The position numbers and the translations under genes were made by a program. A stretch of DNA of 64,000 nucleotides from Spirodela intermedia (taxonomy: Eukaryota; Streptophyta; Magnoliopsida; Alismatales; Araceae): NCBI GenBank assembly GCA_902729315.2, contig LR746265.1:2770892-2834891 (forward strand), in the 5' to 3' direction. Shown piece after piece: positions 47,641 through 60,019 of the stretch. A model generated the notes under the pieces. It searched no databases. It worked only from the letters and a program-made list of their open reading frames with translations, and was not told the origin of the DNA. Within the stretch, counting starts at the first letter, position 1. Every line of letters starts with the position of its first letter.

Positions 47641-49152
47641 ATGGGAAGCCTTCAAACCGATGCCCTAGACTTCGTCAACGCCGATGGCTTCCAGGTCAAC
47701 CCTCTCGACCCAGAGGAGTTTAGACGGCAGGGCCACATGGTCATCGACTATCTGGCTGACTATTATCGAGATATCCACAAGTACCCCGTCCGAAGCCAGG
47801 TAAACCCAGGGTACCTCCGCAAGCGTCTTCCCAGTGCAGCTCCCAACGACCCCGAACCCATCGAGGCCATCCTCGGCGACATCACCCACGACATCCTCCC
47901 CGGCATCACACACTGGATGAGCCCCAACTATTTTGCCTACTTCCCGGCGAGCGGCAGCACCGCCGGGTTCCTCGGCGAGATGCTGAGCACCGGCTTCAAC
48001 GTTGTGGGATTCAATTGGATGTCCTCCCCTGCGGCCACCGAGCTTGAGAGTATCGTCATGGACTGGCTCGCTAACATGCTCAAGCTCCCCGAGTGCTTCC
48101 TGTTTTCAGGCGGCGGCGGAGGGGTCCTCCAGGGCACCACCTGCGAGGCTATCCTCTGCACGCTCACCGCCGCCCGCGACCGGGTCCTGAACCGCATTGG
48201 TCGCGAGCAAATTGGGAAGCTCGTCGTCTACGGATCCGATCAGACCCACTGCGCTCTCCAGAAGGCAGCTCAGATTGCCGGGATTTTCCCCGTCAACTTC
48301 CGCGCCGTGGCCACCACTCGGGAAGACGCCTTTGCCCTTAACCCCGCTGCACTCCGAGACGTCGTGGCGGCTGACGTTGCCCGGGGCCTCGTCCCGTTCT
48401 TCGTCTGCCCCACTATCGGCACCACTTCGTCCACAGCCGTTGACCCCGTGAAGGGGATCTGTGCTGTGGCGAAGGAATACAACATGTGGGTCCACATCGA
48501 CGCCGCCTACGCCGGGAGCGCATGCATCTGCCCTGAGTTTCGGCACGTCATCGACGGTGTGGAGATGGCGGACTCCTTCAGCTTCAACGCCCACAAATGG
48601 TTCTTCAACAACCTCGACTGCTGTTGCCTATGGGTGAAGGAGCCGTCGGCTCTGGTAAAGGCCCTGTCGACCAGCCCAGAGTACCTCCGCAACAAGGCCA
48701 CCGAGTCGAAGCAGGTGGTCGACTACAAGGACTGGCAGATCGCCCTCAGCCGACGCTTCCGCTCCCTGAAGCTCTGGCTGGTCCTGCGCAGCTACGGCGT
48801 CGCCAACCTCCGCAACTTCCTTCGTGGCCACGTCAAGATGGCCAAGCACTTCGAAGGCCTGGTCGCGGCAGACGGAAGGTTCGAGGTAGTAGTCCCCAGG
48901 ACATTCGCCATGGTCTGCTTCCGTCTCCTCCCACCGAAGCCGGAGGAGAGTGGGAAGGCAAACGAACTCAACCAGCGTCTGATGGAGGCGGTGAACGCGT
49001 CGGGGCAGGCTTACATGACCCACGCGGTGGTCGGCGGCGTTTACATGATCCGCTTCGCCGTGGGGGCGACGCTTACAGAGGAGCGGCACGTGACTAAGAC
49101 CTGGCACCTGGTGCAAAAGCAAGCCGGCGAGGTCCTCGCCTCGAGGACGTAG
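47641..49152 (+). CDS. TYDC: Tyrosine/aromatic-L-amino-acid decarboxylase (503 aa, intronless)
   Basis: A PLP-dependent group II decarboxylase converting tyrosine/DOPA to tyramine/dopamine, a cytosolic entry step to tyramine-derived amides and alkaloids. The single-exon layout and 503-residue length are typical of plant TYDC/TDC genes. Visible motifs are [13 protein letters not shown], the PLP-stacking His in [22 protein letters not shown], and the Schiff-base Lys319 in FNAHKWF. Tyr348 in SPEYLRN is the catalytic-loop residue of decarboxylases (Phe in aldehyde synthases). Ser370 in WQIALSRRF is the residue associated with tyrosine rather than tryptophan preference. The usual SGTGGGVLQ near residue 155 reads SGGGGGVLQ here. 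Codon use is more GC-rich than in the neighbouring genes. Function is inferred from these residues. Confidence 0.95.
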   Translation: MGSLQTDALDFVNADGFQVNPLDPEEFRRQGHMVIDYLADYYRDIHKYPVRSQVNPGYLRKRLPSAAPNDPEPIEAILGDITHDILPGITHWMSPNYFAYFPASGSTAGFLGEMLSTGFNVVGFNWMSSPAATELESIVMDWLANMLKLPECFLFSGGGGGVLQGTTCEAILCTLTAARDRVLNRIGREQIGKLVVYGSDQTHCALQKAAQIAGIFPVNFRAVATTREDAFALNPAALRDVVAADVARGLVPFFVCPTIGTTSSTAVDPVKGICAVAKEYNMWVHIDAAYAGSACICPEFRHVIDGVEMADSFSFNAHKWFFNNLDCCCLWVKEPSALVKALSTSPEYLRNKATESKQVVDYKDWQIALSRRFRSLKLWLVLRSYGVANLRNFLRGHVKMAKHFEGLVAADGRFEVVVPRTFAMVCFRLLPPKPEESGKANELNQRLMEAVNASGQAYMTHAVVGGVYMIRFAVGATLTEERHVTKTWHLVQKQAGEVLASRT

Positions 49153-49540
49153 AGAGAAGGTTCGACTGTTCGTCGGAGCTACAGCGTGCAACTCCGGTCG
49201 CACAACCTCTGGCCGCCGCCGTCTCTTGCTTTGACGTCGCCATCTATTATGTTTATTTGTTATATGCTATGCGATTGTAAAATTTTACGTGCAAAACAGC
49301 CTACGATTCCGGACAAAACGGGAGTCAATGAAAAATTCTGTAAATTCATCTATTCTTTTCGAACAGATAATGAGAGTTTCCCCCTTCATCCTCACCCTCG
49401 AGCACGCTTCGCCCAGAAAGTCTTGTTATAGCTCTCACAGATCAATGATCCCGACGACGTCGAATCTTCTCCTCCCAATGTTATTGAGAAGAACTGGTCG
49501 ACGATGGCACGCTGACGGCCGGATGATCGTCGCTGGGAAG
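49153..49540. other. 3' flank of the decarboxylase gene
   Basis: Downstream sequence with an AATAAA-poor, AT-rich tract near 49245-49360. No gene was recognised. Confidence 0.35.
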
Positions 49541-51226
49541 GCCACGGCCATGGTAGGTATCCATCATGAGAAGGTCCCGCGTTGACCACTCCCCGGTAGC
49601 ACCCCACGTAGTTATGGAGGTCGGCGTCCATTGTGTTAGCCAACTCCCACATGCAGGAAACCTCCCCCCATTGGCCAAGGCCGTCTCTTTGACTCAAGGC
49701 CATGATAGATCTGCGTGCGGCTAAGATTCGGCATGCTCACCAAACGGGCTGCCGCACCTCTCTCTGTCTCTTTCTGTTTGTGAACAATTGAATAGGGTTT
49801 CATTGAAGTGTTGAATCTGCTCGCTTGCAAACTTTCTGCCCCTGTACTCGGTGACAACCTTTTCACCGGACCAAACCGTGATGCGGCGATCTGGATCCAT
49901 TCTTCTCCCATCCAATTCGAGTTGTATCGTATTCCGCGTCATTTTCAGCTCGTACTTGTTATAGGCACGGTTTATTGTCGTTTATCCATCAAACATGATC
50001 GAAATTAATATAGAAAGAGTGTTTGACTATGAACGCGATTGGTAGTGGTCGGTGGACATGGCAAAAGTGACATCTACCAATGCCGGCGACCACGAACTTT
50101 CCCTCCGGAAAGGTCTCTGCTCCACAATAGTTGCTTTCCTTAAGAGCAGCCACCTATTCGAACGAACACATTCTTACGACTTTAAAGTAATGATTTATGT
50201 GTAGTGTTTGACTCTTTTTTGAGAGGTAATCAAACTGGGGGGTCAAGCCCGGGAAGAGCATACTCTCATGGTCCTTCAATGTCATATTCACGAGATAAAG
50301 AGACAAAAGGAAGATAAATCAGATTTCCAGCGAAGTTCAGCTTATCCTACGTCTATTTGTCCATATTTTTTCCTAGAACATGCCAATAACAGAACATCGA
50401 TGCACTTTATTTTAATGGCTTCATCCCCGAACGTCGCCAGTTTTGGCACAAGGCCTACTGTTTTCGACCAATCGCAGACTTCTTTCTCGTATATTCTCCC
50501 GCAGGAACCCACCCACGAAAGATACCGTAGCCGGAATTTATGACCCTAAGAGCGTATCTGCCGTTGCCGCCGAAAAGGGAGGGATCTACTTACAGAAAAT
50601 ACGAGCGAACAGTGAGTGGGTCGGGGAGAAAAGATCAACGAAACTACCCCAGATCTTGATTCCGTGCTCAACACGTAACCTATGTGCCCCTGCCGCGTAT
50701 CAAGTTCACCGAACACGGCCTGATGTACCAAGTATTACGCACATGTTGTATCCATGGGGCCTAACTGGGTCAAACCCGATTGGATCTGGGTTTTGGTAGG
50801 TATGAAACATCTTTTTCTCCCTCTCTCTCTCTCTCTCTCTCTCCCGGATTGAACCTGGGCTGCGGTAGGTGTGCTACACAGAGTGGGCTCATTAATCCCC
50901 AACAAATCTTAACCTTGTCGCTTTTCTTTCTTTCCTTGTGGTCAATGAAAGAAGGCAATATTCACCTCATCGGGAGGTCATTACAATTGATTATTACGAC
51001 GACTCCCATCCTCTTTTGTTTTTATTCCCTAAGTCACTCACTCATCTCAAGCCGAGAGGCCCACTCTATCGACGACTAGGATGCAGCGGAAGTCCGCCCT
51101 CGCGGAGACATTTCGTCGCGTTCCGCGAGGATCGTATTGGGCGGGCGGGAAACATAGCCCGCGTTCCTACGCCATTTCCCATCCGCCTTTCTACTCTCTC
51201 TCTCTCTCGCTGAGCTGTAGGTGAGA
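49541..51226 (+). repeat. Duplicated HMGB upstream block, left copy
   Basis: This aligns by eye with 60020-61761. Examples are ATCATGAGAAGGTCCC (49563) with GCATGAGAAGGTCCC (60056), TGTATCGTATTCCGCGTCA near 49923 with the same tract near 60273, and TGTCATATTCACGAGATAAAG at 50279 with 60657. It is the upstream half of a tandem duplication that includes HMGB exon 1. A CT microsatellite lies at 50819-50843. Frames in this stretch differ between the copies and are not supported as genes. Confidence 0.75.
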
Positions 51227-52010
51227 ATGGGCGGTTCCAAGTTGAATCCGCCGAGGGGAAGGAAGAGGGTGGAGGTAGAGAACAACACGCAGAAACGCGC
51301 CAAGGATGGCAGCGCTTTCACCAAATGGTGCACATCCTTGCGGCTGTCCTCTCTCTCTCGTCATTGTTGGAGGGTTTTCATGCGTTATCGATAAGCCATA
51401 CTGTACATCGTCCTAGTGTAATGTAAGCTTCTTCGTTCGTTGAATGCATTTTTTGGTTAATGGCGCTGTTCCAATGGGACTTGTGGATAGGACGTGCTAT
51501 TATTGCCTAATAAATAAGGCAAGAATCAAGTCGTTGTATGAATTAATGTATTTTGGAGAGCGAGATGTGACATCTATATCAAATTTATTTTATATCCTTT
51601 CTGTCACGGGTGTGTTGGATCCGGTTTCGGCGTGAATGAATCCGTGCCTAAGTCTGCGATTTATGGGGTTATTTCCAGTTTTCTCAATTTTCAACGCAGT
51701 GAATACTAAATAGCGACACACCTGCAGTCTGTAGGGCTTCCCGTTGCAAGTCTTTCATTAGATAGCTTCACATGGGCTCCTAGATATGAAAACAAATTAT
51801 CCTTTCCCTACTATGGGAGGCGTCACTTTCTCTTTTCTCTCCGAGTGACAAATAGTGAAGGGGAGAACCTCATTTTTCGCTCTTCTGTTTCAGCGGTTTA
51901 AATTTCTGTGTTTTCGTATTAGTGACCGTTTTCATTAGAACCTCATGTATTGTGATTTTATATTTGTGATGCTGATGTATTTTAGTGTTCAATAGTTTGA
52001 TGGGGCAAAT
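51227..52010 (+). pseudogene. HMGB6: Broken HMGB copy (exon 1, decayed exon 2, part of intron 3)
   Basis: The 101-base exon 1 (51227-51327) is intact and colinear with the working gene at 61762: it starts MGGSKLNPPRGRKRVEVEN and ends in RAKDGSAFTK at a GT donor. The exon 2 equivalent (from about 51475) has lost its acceptor, where CCAG has become CCAA at 51471-51474, and soon meets in-frame stops. Intron-3-like sequence (TATTGTGATTTTATATTTGTGA near 51949) is the last recognisable part, matching 62336. Beyond about 52010 AT-rich retrotransposon sequence begins. No HMG box is present, so no functional HMGB can be made. Confidence 0.82.
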
Positions 52011-53491
52011 AAAGAATTATGACATCTCACTTCAGTATGGGTTAAATATGTGTAGATATTAAGACATTATCTAATTTTATGATGAACAGAATTAGAAAAA
52101 TACATCAAGATTTAGTTATCATTTGTTTATAAATAAGGGGTATTGTTACTTAAGTCACATATTGTAAGAGTCATTCTTGAAGCATCTCATTACTCCATGA
52201 GAAAAAGTCATTCTAAGTATTGAGTATGCCAACTCAACACATGTCAATTTGATGTGCTAGTTTGTATCAAAGATGTTGTTATGATAATGTCATCATTTGG
52301 TTTATTTGTGACATTACTTATCATTTGAGTTAGAAAATAAATTATCATGAAGTTTATTATAGAAATTGTTTATGAATTTATTTAATTATTATGCTCACAT
52401 TAAATATGGTTAAATATCAAATAACTTTCATGTCTTAAATTTTGGTACATATCTTATATAATTTTAAGATTGGATTATAGTATTTTTTTCATTATTAATC
52501 ATATTCTATAGCTTAATGGCTCAAACTTTGATACATAAATTAAAAATGGTATTATTATTGTCAATGTTATGAATTTTGACTTAATAAGCATTGATGTACT
52601 TATGAATATTACACATTCTAATGCTCATGAGCACAAAAGAGATACATAAAAGTATAATTGATTTAATTACATGTCTTATGATTATGAAACACTTCATTCT
52701 AAAAACTCTTAAGGACATTATGTTTAATAAGGTCATAAAATAAATGTCTTATTTGAGGAATTTCATAAAAGATTTGTTAAGAAACATAAGGTCAAACTAA
52801 GTCCAATTTTAGTAATTTTTTGTCTATAAGTTACAAAAGTAAGGAAAATGTCATGGAGAATAATATTGGAATATTTTTATATCTATTAAAATTATTTTTA
52901 CTCAAGTTAAATATATCAAAATATTTGTTTTTTCGTCAAATTTTAATTTCTTTCCTTGCACATTATAATAAATTTCAGGTGAGGTATATTCATCAAATGG
53001 ATAAATTAACTCTCACTGAACTCACATCACACTATGTGTAAGAGTAATAAATGTTAAAACCATAGAGATGTCTAATCATTTTTTTGGCTATGATTTAAAG
53101 GTGATAAAGATTTAAAATCAAATAAAGTTATGTGTGGGAATATTTATAAGTAGATTAATGAGAAATTAGATTGGATGTGTATAAAATGAGTTTAGTTTTT
53201 AGAATTAATTTAGACATATATTATTGATTATTATATTTAGTAATATAAAGTTTAGCTTCTCAAAATAAAAATGCATTAATTAAAATACTTTATTTATTTA
53301 TGATTACTTATTATTAATATATATTTTATTATTAAACAAGAAATTAGGTCATATCTCTATAAAGATAATTAACATACTTTACGTTTAAAATAAATTTTGA
53401 CCATTTGATTATAAATATTTTAACATATATATTAGTCATATTGAAAAAACCAAGTAAATATAAAGAGATTATGTATGAATCAAGTTTATAC
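52011..53491 (+). mobile_element. Decayed AT-rich copia-type fragment with gag relic
   Basis: Very AT-rich sequence. The plus-strand frame at 52820-53041 ends with AHYNKFQVRYIHQ and LTELTSHYV. This parallels a gag region on the minus strand of the neighbouring element (QFNQFKVSYN and LNELISHCVQ at 57447-57752). It is therefore the relic of a second copia-like gag in opposite orientation. No LTRs were found for it. Confidence 0.5.
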
Positions 53492-53816
53492 TAATAGAAA
53501 TGAAGCTGCCAAAACGACCGGTGGAATCCATGACACTGGATGATCTTCTGCTTTAATCACCAGTGAATTACTCTTTTGCGAGATGAGGATTTTGAGGATT
53601 CTAACGATGATGAAGCAAGGACCAAATCTTTGGATTTATAGCCTCGAAAAGATGCTCAACGATTTCAATCCCTACCATTAAAGGATTGAAACCGTCGACT
53701 GATTTCTACATGATCTTCCACCATACCCTATTCCATAACATCTCAAAAATGATCGTTACAATAAGCGACATACACAACAATGATATGTGCAGCTCACTCA
53801 ACGGAAATATCCGATA
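53492..53816 (-). repeat. 3' LTR of the copia element (left)
   Basis: 325 bp, the same length as the right LTR, beginning TAATAGAAATGAAG and ending GAAATATCCGATA. By eye it differs from its partner at roughly one position in five, mostly T for C and A for G. Confidence 0.85.
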
Positions 53817-53829
53817 ATCTCCCACTTGG
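53817..53829 (-). other. Polypurine tract
   Basis: On the minus strand CCAAGTGGGAGAT lies directly before the 3' LTR, the usual plus-strand priming tract of plant copia elements. Confidence 0.7.
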
Positions 53830-54990
53830 GCTGCATATTATGACTATATAATCATTTGTACATTTTAATTTTTATGAGCTCAGAACTTGGTTATTGTCAC
53901 ATAAGGTAAAATACATCAATTTTGTCCATCAACACTCAGATATAAGACTTCAACAGCTTTCATTGCGATTTCATGCAACTAAGCCACACAAATCATTTAT
54001 GTTCTCATGATGAATGACATAGACTAAGTATAGATGTGTAGCACAAAAATTTTAAATAAAATTTAATTTGAATATTTCTAAAGAGTCATCATTTATGGAG
54101 ATCAACATTCAAAATAGAATAAAAATAAGATTAAATTTTATTTCTACATAAATATTTTACAAGTCCACAATGAAGAACACTAAATATAAACTCTTACTCA
54201 AATCACAATTCTTCTAAATGAAGAACGCCATGTAAGTGAAATGATCTGAAAGATCTTAGAAAACAAGCTTTTGGTAAGTGGATCCGCAATTACTAAGTTT
54301 GTATTAATATGTTATGTGGATACTTCCCCATTTTGAATCATTTCTTCAACAACTAAGTACTTAATGTCTATATACTTAAACTTTGTCAAACTTTTATTAT
54401 TATTGGAGAATAACACGACTGATTTATTATCACAATATATCTTGAGAGGTTTATGAATACTATTCACGATTTAAAGCCCAGTGACAAAATTCTTCAATCA
54501 TAATGTTTGATTAGATGCCTCATACATTATAATATATTCTGCAGTCATTGTGGAGGAGGCTACAAGTGATTGCTTCGCACTCCTCTAGATGGTTCAATCG
54601 GCTAGTAGAAATATACAACTTGATGTGGATCTTCTTGAATCTTGGTATTCGACAAAGTCATAATCAGTGTAACCGATGATCTCTATTTGATCTGACTTCT
54701 TATATGTAAACATGTGATGTCTAGTTCTTTGTAAATAGTGCATGACTCTCTTTTCTACTATCTAGTGATCTATTCTTGTATTATTCAAGTATCTACTTAA
54801 CATTTCAATAATATACGTTATATCTGAATGCATACAAACTTAGACATACACCATATATCCTATAGCTGATGCATAAGGAATGTTATGTATTTTTTTACTT
54901 TATATTTTTTTTACGTTATGTATTTTTAGGGCATTGACTAAGACAAAATTTGTCTCTTATAGCCACGAGAGTATTTCTTAATTTACAATT

Positions 54991-55480
54991 TTACATGCCA
55001 AATTTTTTGAGAATTTTCTTAATATAGACTTGTTGTGACAATATTAAAATGTTTTGAATACGATCTCGATGTATCAATATACCTAAAATAAATGAGGTCT
55101 CACCAAGATACTTCATTTCAAAGTTCCTTGACAAGAATGATTTAGTTTCACTTAAGATAACCAAATCATTACATGTAAGTAAGATGTCATCCACATATAA
55201 AATAAATGATATGTATTCATTTCCACTAAACTTATAATATACACAATCATCAACTTTATTCATTTCAAAGTCATATGAAATAATAAATTGATGAAATTTG
55301 TGATACCACTAATGAGAAACTTGTTTGAGTTCATATATGATTTTTTTTAATTTACAAATCAGTTCTTTTGAGTCTTTAGACTCAAACTTTTTAGATTGCA
55401 TCATATATTTGATTTTCTCAATGTCTTAATTGAGAAAAGTTGTCTTCACATCTATTTGATGAAGTTCATGATCGTAATGT
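54991..55480 (-). pseudogene. Reverse transcriptase relic
   Basis: The minus-strand frame 55263-54991 contains SFILYVDDILLTCND, the copia RT catalytic YVDD, followed by MKYLGE and LSQQVYIKKILKKFGM, all typical of copia RT. Just upstream (about 55290-55450) the same frame continues as recognisable RT sequence but with in-frame stops, so the enzyme is dead. Confidence 0.8.
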
Positions 55481-57446
55481 ACAACTAGTGCCATTATTAC
55501 TCGAAAAGAGACTTTTGTTGAAATTAGAGTAAAAGTCTATTTATAATCAATTACTTCCTTTTGAGTAAACCCTTTAGCAACAAGACGAACTTTATCTCTC
55601 CTTGTTACCTTTTGAATTCTCTTTGATTTTAAATATTCATTTACAATCAATGGGTTTCACACCTTTAGATAACGGGATGAGATTTTAAACATCATTGTTC
55701 TTCATGTATTTGATTTCATCATTCATTGTTATGATTCACTTTAAAAATCAAAACTTTCTATGGCTTGACGATAGTTGATTGGATCATCTTTCTCAAAGCT
55801 CAAATCTATTTCATGTTCTTGAAAATACACAAAATAGTCATTTGAAATTTCATTTTTCTTTCTAGTAGATCTTCTTAATAGTATTAAATATTGAGGTTGT
55901 TGAGTTTGAACTTCCAAAGTAGAAATTTCTTAAGTATCACATTATTTATGAGTTATTGTTTCAACAATGTCAAGTGGTTAAATTTTACCTTGAATATTTT
56001 TAGAAATAATAAAAGGTATTGATAAATAATACTCCTCAAATATAATATCTCTAATCTTATCTCTCATCATAAATTCATCATCCTCAAATAATATAACATT
56101 ATTAATTTCAAAAATAATCTTAGTGGTAATATCATAAAATTTATACCCTTTAGATCGTCTAGAGTAACCAACAAAGAGATGACTTAATGTCCTAGAGTCA
56201 AGTTTTCTTTCATTAGGCTTATAAGGTCTTTGTCTTTATAGAAACCCATAAATACTTTAAATTAGATTTTCTACATGTCCAAAGCTCATAAAGGGCTTTC
56301 AATGTTACTTTTGTTGATACTCTATTAAACAAAATAAGTTAATATTTTTAGTGCTTCACCCTAAAAGGATTTAGGTAAAGAAGTTTGATTGATCATACTT
56401 CTTATCATTCATGTTAGGAGAACCTGACATGGTGTATTGAGGGATAATTCCGCACTTTTTTAAAAACTTAGTGAAAGGTCATTGATGTTGTTTACCCGAT
56501 CTGTCATTTCTATCATAATATTTACCATCATGGTCAGATCTTATAGCCTTAATCCTTATCTTGAGTTGATTTTCAACTTTAGCCATATAGTTTTTGAACA
56601 CATCAAAGGCTTGAGATTTCTCGTGAATAAGATACAAGTATTTATATCAAGAATAATCAACAATGAAAGTGATAAAATATTACTACCTATTTAAAGATGT
56701 CGTAGAGAATGGTCTATAAATATTCATATGAATCAATTCCAAGACTTGTGAAGTTCGATTAGAACATAGTTTCTTTATGTTTGTTTATTTTCTCTTAACG
56801 TATTTGACACATATGTCAGAGTCTTTAAAATCAAGGGAATCAAAAAAAAAATTGACACTAGTCTTTCAATTCTCTTTTGAGAAATATGACCTAGCCTTTT
56901 GCGTCATAAAGAGAATGAATTCTTATTTCTTAATTTTTATTTTGTATTAATAAAACTTATTTGAAATGATTATTTTAAATATACTTTAGTGTCAACCAAA
57001 TATAAGTTATTATAAGCATAAAAAATTTAAGTGTCTATAAGTATTGAATTTTGAAAAAGATTGAACTTTTAATCTCCAAATGAACAATAATAACCAATTT
57101 TGTCCAAAATAAAAATAGAAATCAAGTTGCGCCCAAAAGATGGTACAACGAATGCCCTATTTAAATACAACTGATAGTCGATTTTCATGATAACTTTAAA
57201 AACATCAGTAGTCTCGACCTTCCTCGTATTGTCATCACCTTGATAGATGAATTGTTCATCTTCATTTGGCTTGCGATGACTAAGACAATCTTACATAGAT
57301 ACACTCACATGAGTAGTAGCACTAGATTAATTTCTGAACAAACAAAAGAGATAAATATATCTTTTTTTTAACTATTCAAGACACTTAACACAATCTTTCT
57401 TCAAGTGTCCAACCTTCTTATAAAAAAAATAACGTATTTCATTTTG

Positions 57447-57752
57447 TTACTTATTCTTAGATAGACTATTAACAATTTGTTTGTCCTTGCATTTTCCTTT
57501 ATTCTTTACCTTTTTTGATGAGGATAGAGTGAGAATAACACTTTCACATCGTTTTGATTTTAACCTCTCCTCCTTTTGCACACAATGTGAAATGAGCTCA
57601 TTAAGGAACCAAAAGTATTTTTGACAATTATAGCTTACCTTAAATTGATTGAATTGTGTAAGAAGAGAGTTCAAAGCCATGTAAATAATGAACTCTTTCG
57701 AAAGTTTTAAGTTTAATACCTTTAATCTGGAATGAATGTGAGACATTTTCAT
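57447..57752 (-). pseudogene. gag relic
   Basis: A 101-codon minus-strand frame resembling the copia gag segment (SLLTQFNQFKVSYN, LNELISHCVQKEERLK), followed by the Lys-rich region that normally precedes the CCHC zinc knuckle. It is truncated by stops. Confidence 0.6.
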
Positions 57753-58879
57753 TATGTATTTTTTTATGTTATTTTCCTTTATACTTCATGTTAGTAAGGT
57801 GATACATGAAAGTACTAGTATGTACTTTATCCTCTTTATGATACCTCTTCTCAATTTCTTGGAGGAAAAGTTTGGCATCGATTACTTCGTCAACTAAGGT
57901 ATCCCTTAGGGTATAAGGAATTATACACTTGATGACCATTAAGCACATATAATTTGATCTCTCTCAATTTTCATAGGTTTTCTTTTCCTCGATGGAAGAA
58001 AAATCCTTAATGGCCTCAAGTTAATCATTCTACAAGGCATAGTCAAGATCTGAAGCACCCAAGTATAGTGATACAAATTCTTTCTATTTCTTAAAATTTG
58101 TACCACTTAGCATTAGTATGGAATTCAAATTTATGTAGATATCTAAAACCTTTTTCGAACCTATGCAAATAATAACTCACATAAGTAAAATGTTTAAATA
58201 AAAATTTAAACAATGATATCTTTTTTGTCTCAAGAGATCTAATACAACATTAATGCTCATCTTTGAATGATATATTAATTTGCAAGTGATCATCTTTGCA
58301 TGCTAGTCAAAATAATTAAATAATAAAAGATGACAAATAATAAGCCTTCCTTTGGGTCGACTATGTTTCTTTTCATCTAAATCAATAATTGCAAAGTTTA
58401 CTAGTATTGATGTGATTATTATTTGGCTAAACACTTATTTTCCTTTGGGCCAACAATTGCTTGCATAAATAATATCACATAGTCATCATAGTATTTTGAA
58501 ATGAACACTTTTAATAATAGAGGTTAATATATCAACATATTGATTACTAAAGTCTATTTAAAACAAAATACTTGACAAATATATATGTTTGAATTGCCAT
58601 GCATATATTAAATTTGGCTAAACATTTATTTTCCTTTGGGCCAATAGATGTTCACATGAATTTAATACATATGATTTTATGACATATGAACTAATATAAT
58701 GTCATATTTATCCTAATTCAAATAAAATAATACACTATCATGGCACAATTTAATTGAATTAAAATGTTGAGAATTGCTAAAAAATCAAGAAAAATAAATT
58801 GAAAATAAAGTGAATTAATAAATTAAATCGTCGAAATAGTAATGAGAGAATATTAAAATGGAAGAAAATACCCTTTAAA

Positions 58880-59300
58880 ACCCATGTTGGGCCGGACTTG
58901 GCAGGGCGGCCTTGTGGGCCGTGCCTGGCACGGCAGATCTAGTGGGCTGCGCCTGGCCTGGCGGCCCTAGTGGGCCGCGCCAAAAAAAGGGCCAGCTCAC
59001 ACAAAGGCCGAGCAGCCTAGTTGGCCGCTGCTAGGCGTGAGCCCATATCGCTGGGTGGACTCAATGGGCCGCACCAATGAGTGCCCAGGACCGGGGTCCA
59101 ACAAACGTCGGGAGGCGCTACACAGCGACACCCGAATGCGATCCGGCAATCACCAAAAACATCGGCAGGCGCCGCAACACCCTCAGGCGAAGTCGCGATG
59201 GCGCATGGCCTCCAGAGGCCACAAGGCACCGTCGCGAGTTGCGTGGCCTTCAGCGACGCTGTCAGGCCTCCTCGCACCATTGTGTGGCCATTTCTGGTGA
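58880..59300. other. GC-rich island in the retrotransposon leader
   Basis: A sharply GC-rich stretch between gag and the PBS, inside an otherwise AT-rich element. Its left part repeats a GTGGGCCG/GGCCTGGCGG theme several times (58890-58985). Frames of 74-101 codons on both strands show no known domain. It could be a captured host sequence or a leader tandem repeat. Confidence 0.5.
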
Positions 59301-59396
59301 CGTGAGGATGTCAAAGACAACAACAACAAAAAAAACGCAGCAAATTCAAGCATCGGAAAGCACGATCAAACAAAAAAAATAATCATCGACGACCAT

Positions 59397-59410
59397 GAGC
59401 TTTGATACCA
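59397..59410 (-). other. Primer-binding site (initiator Met tRNA type)
   Basis: On the minus strand TGGTATCAAAGCTC starts two bases after the 5' LTR. It differs from the standard TGGTATCAGAGC by one base, fitting priming by initiator methionine tRNA. Confidence 0.8.
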
Positions 59411-59412
59411 AT

Positions 59413-59737
59413 TGATAGAAATGAAGTTATGGAAGCGTACCACCGGAATTCATGACACGGGATGATCTTCTGCTTCAATTACCGAGAAATTACTCCTCTG
59501 GCAGATGGGGACCTCGAGGATTCCAACGATGATGAAGCAGGGGCCAAACCCTTGGATTTATAGCCTCGAAAAGAGACTCGACAGTTTCAATCCCTTCTAT
59601 CAAAGGATTGAAACCGTTGACCGGTTTCTACACAATCTTCCTCCATACCCTATTCCATAACGCCTCAAAACAGCCATTGCAATAACCAACATGCACAACA
59701 ATGGTATGTGCAGCCCACTCAACGGAAATATGTAACA
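59413..59737 (-). repeat. 5' LTR of the copia element (right)
   Basis: 325 bp, TGATAG...GTAACA, with intact TG and CA ends. It is less AT-decayed than the left LTR. Confidence 0.85.
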
Positions 59738-60010
59738 TAGACCTCATGGAATTAGTACTTATAAATATCAATAGGTGATTTTCTACGAGTTATTTTGTAG
59801 TTGATAATATGTTATTACATTTACAAATGATTTTTCTTAATATAGTCATTTTTTAGGTGTTTTAATCATGTTCGAGAATATTAATTGAAAAAATTAAAGT
59901 CATTAGATCATATCATAGAGATGAATATTCTAATAGATGTGTCAGGTTAAATAAATAACATTTAGGAGTTTTTGTTCAATTTATAAAGGATTGTATTGTT
60001 GTCTTGTAGT
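59738..60010. other. AT-rich flank of the retrotransposon
   Basis: AT-rich sequence continuing the character of 52011-53491, probably the right part of the older AT-rich segment into which the copia element was inserted. No gene was recognised. Confidence 0.35.
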
Positions 60011-60019
60011 ATATATCAC

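Larger units (their letters stand above)
53492..59737 (-). mobile_element. Degenerate Ty1/copia LTR retrotransposon, about 6.2 kb
   Basis: A complete but dead element on the minus strand. Its two LTRs are each 325 bp (53492-53816 and 59413-59737), with a primer-binding site next to the right (5') LTR and a polypurine tract next to the left (3') LTR. Order on the minus strand is LTR, PBS, GC-rich leader, gag relic (about 57.4-57.8 kb), integrase/RT region with scattered stops, a reverse transcriptase segment with YVDDILL (54991-55263), PPT, LTR. The gag-RT order and PBS type fit copia. Flanking pentamers TATAC (53487-53491) and TAGAC (59738-59742) match at 4 of 5 positions, consistent with an aged target duplication. 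The coding region is interrupted by many stops. Confidence 0.82.

Noticed and set aside
47301-49152. Decarboxylase as part of a biosynthetic gene cluster
   Set aside because: Neighbours are BROX, HMGB and transposons; no acyltransferase, P450 or methyltransferase is in the window.
59017-59382. Overlapping frames of 74-101 codons on both strands in the GC-rich leader
   Set aside because: Long frames are expected by chance in GC-rich DNA; no domain and no codon bias.
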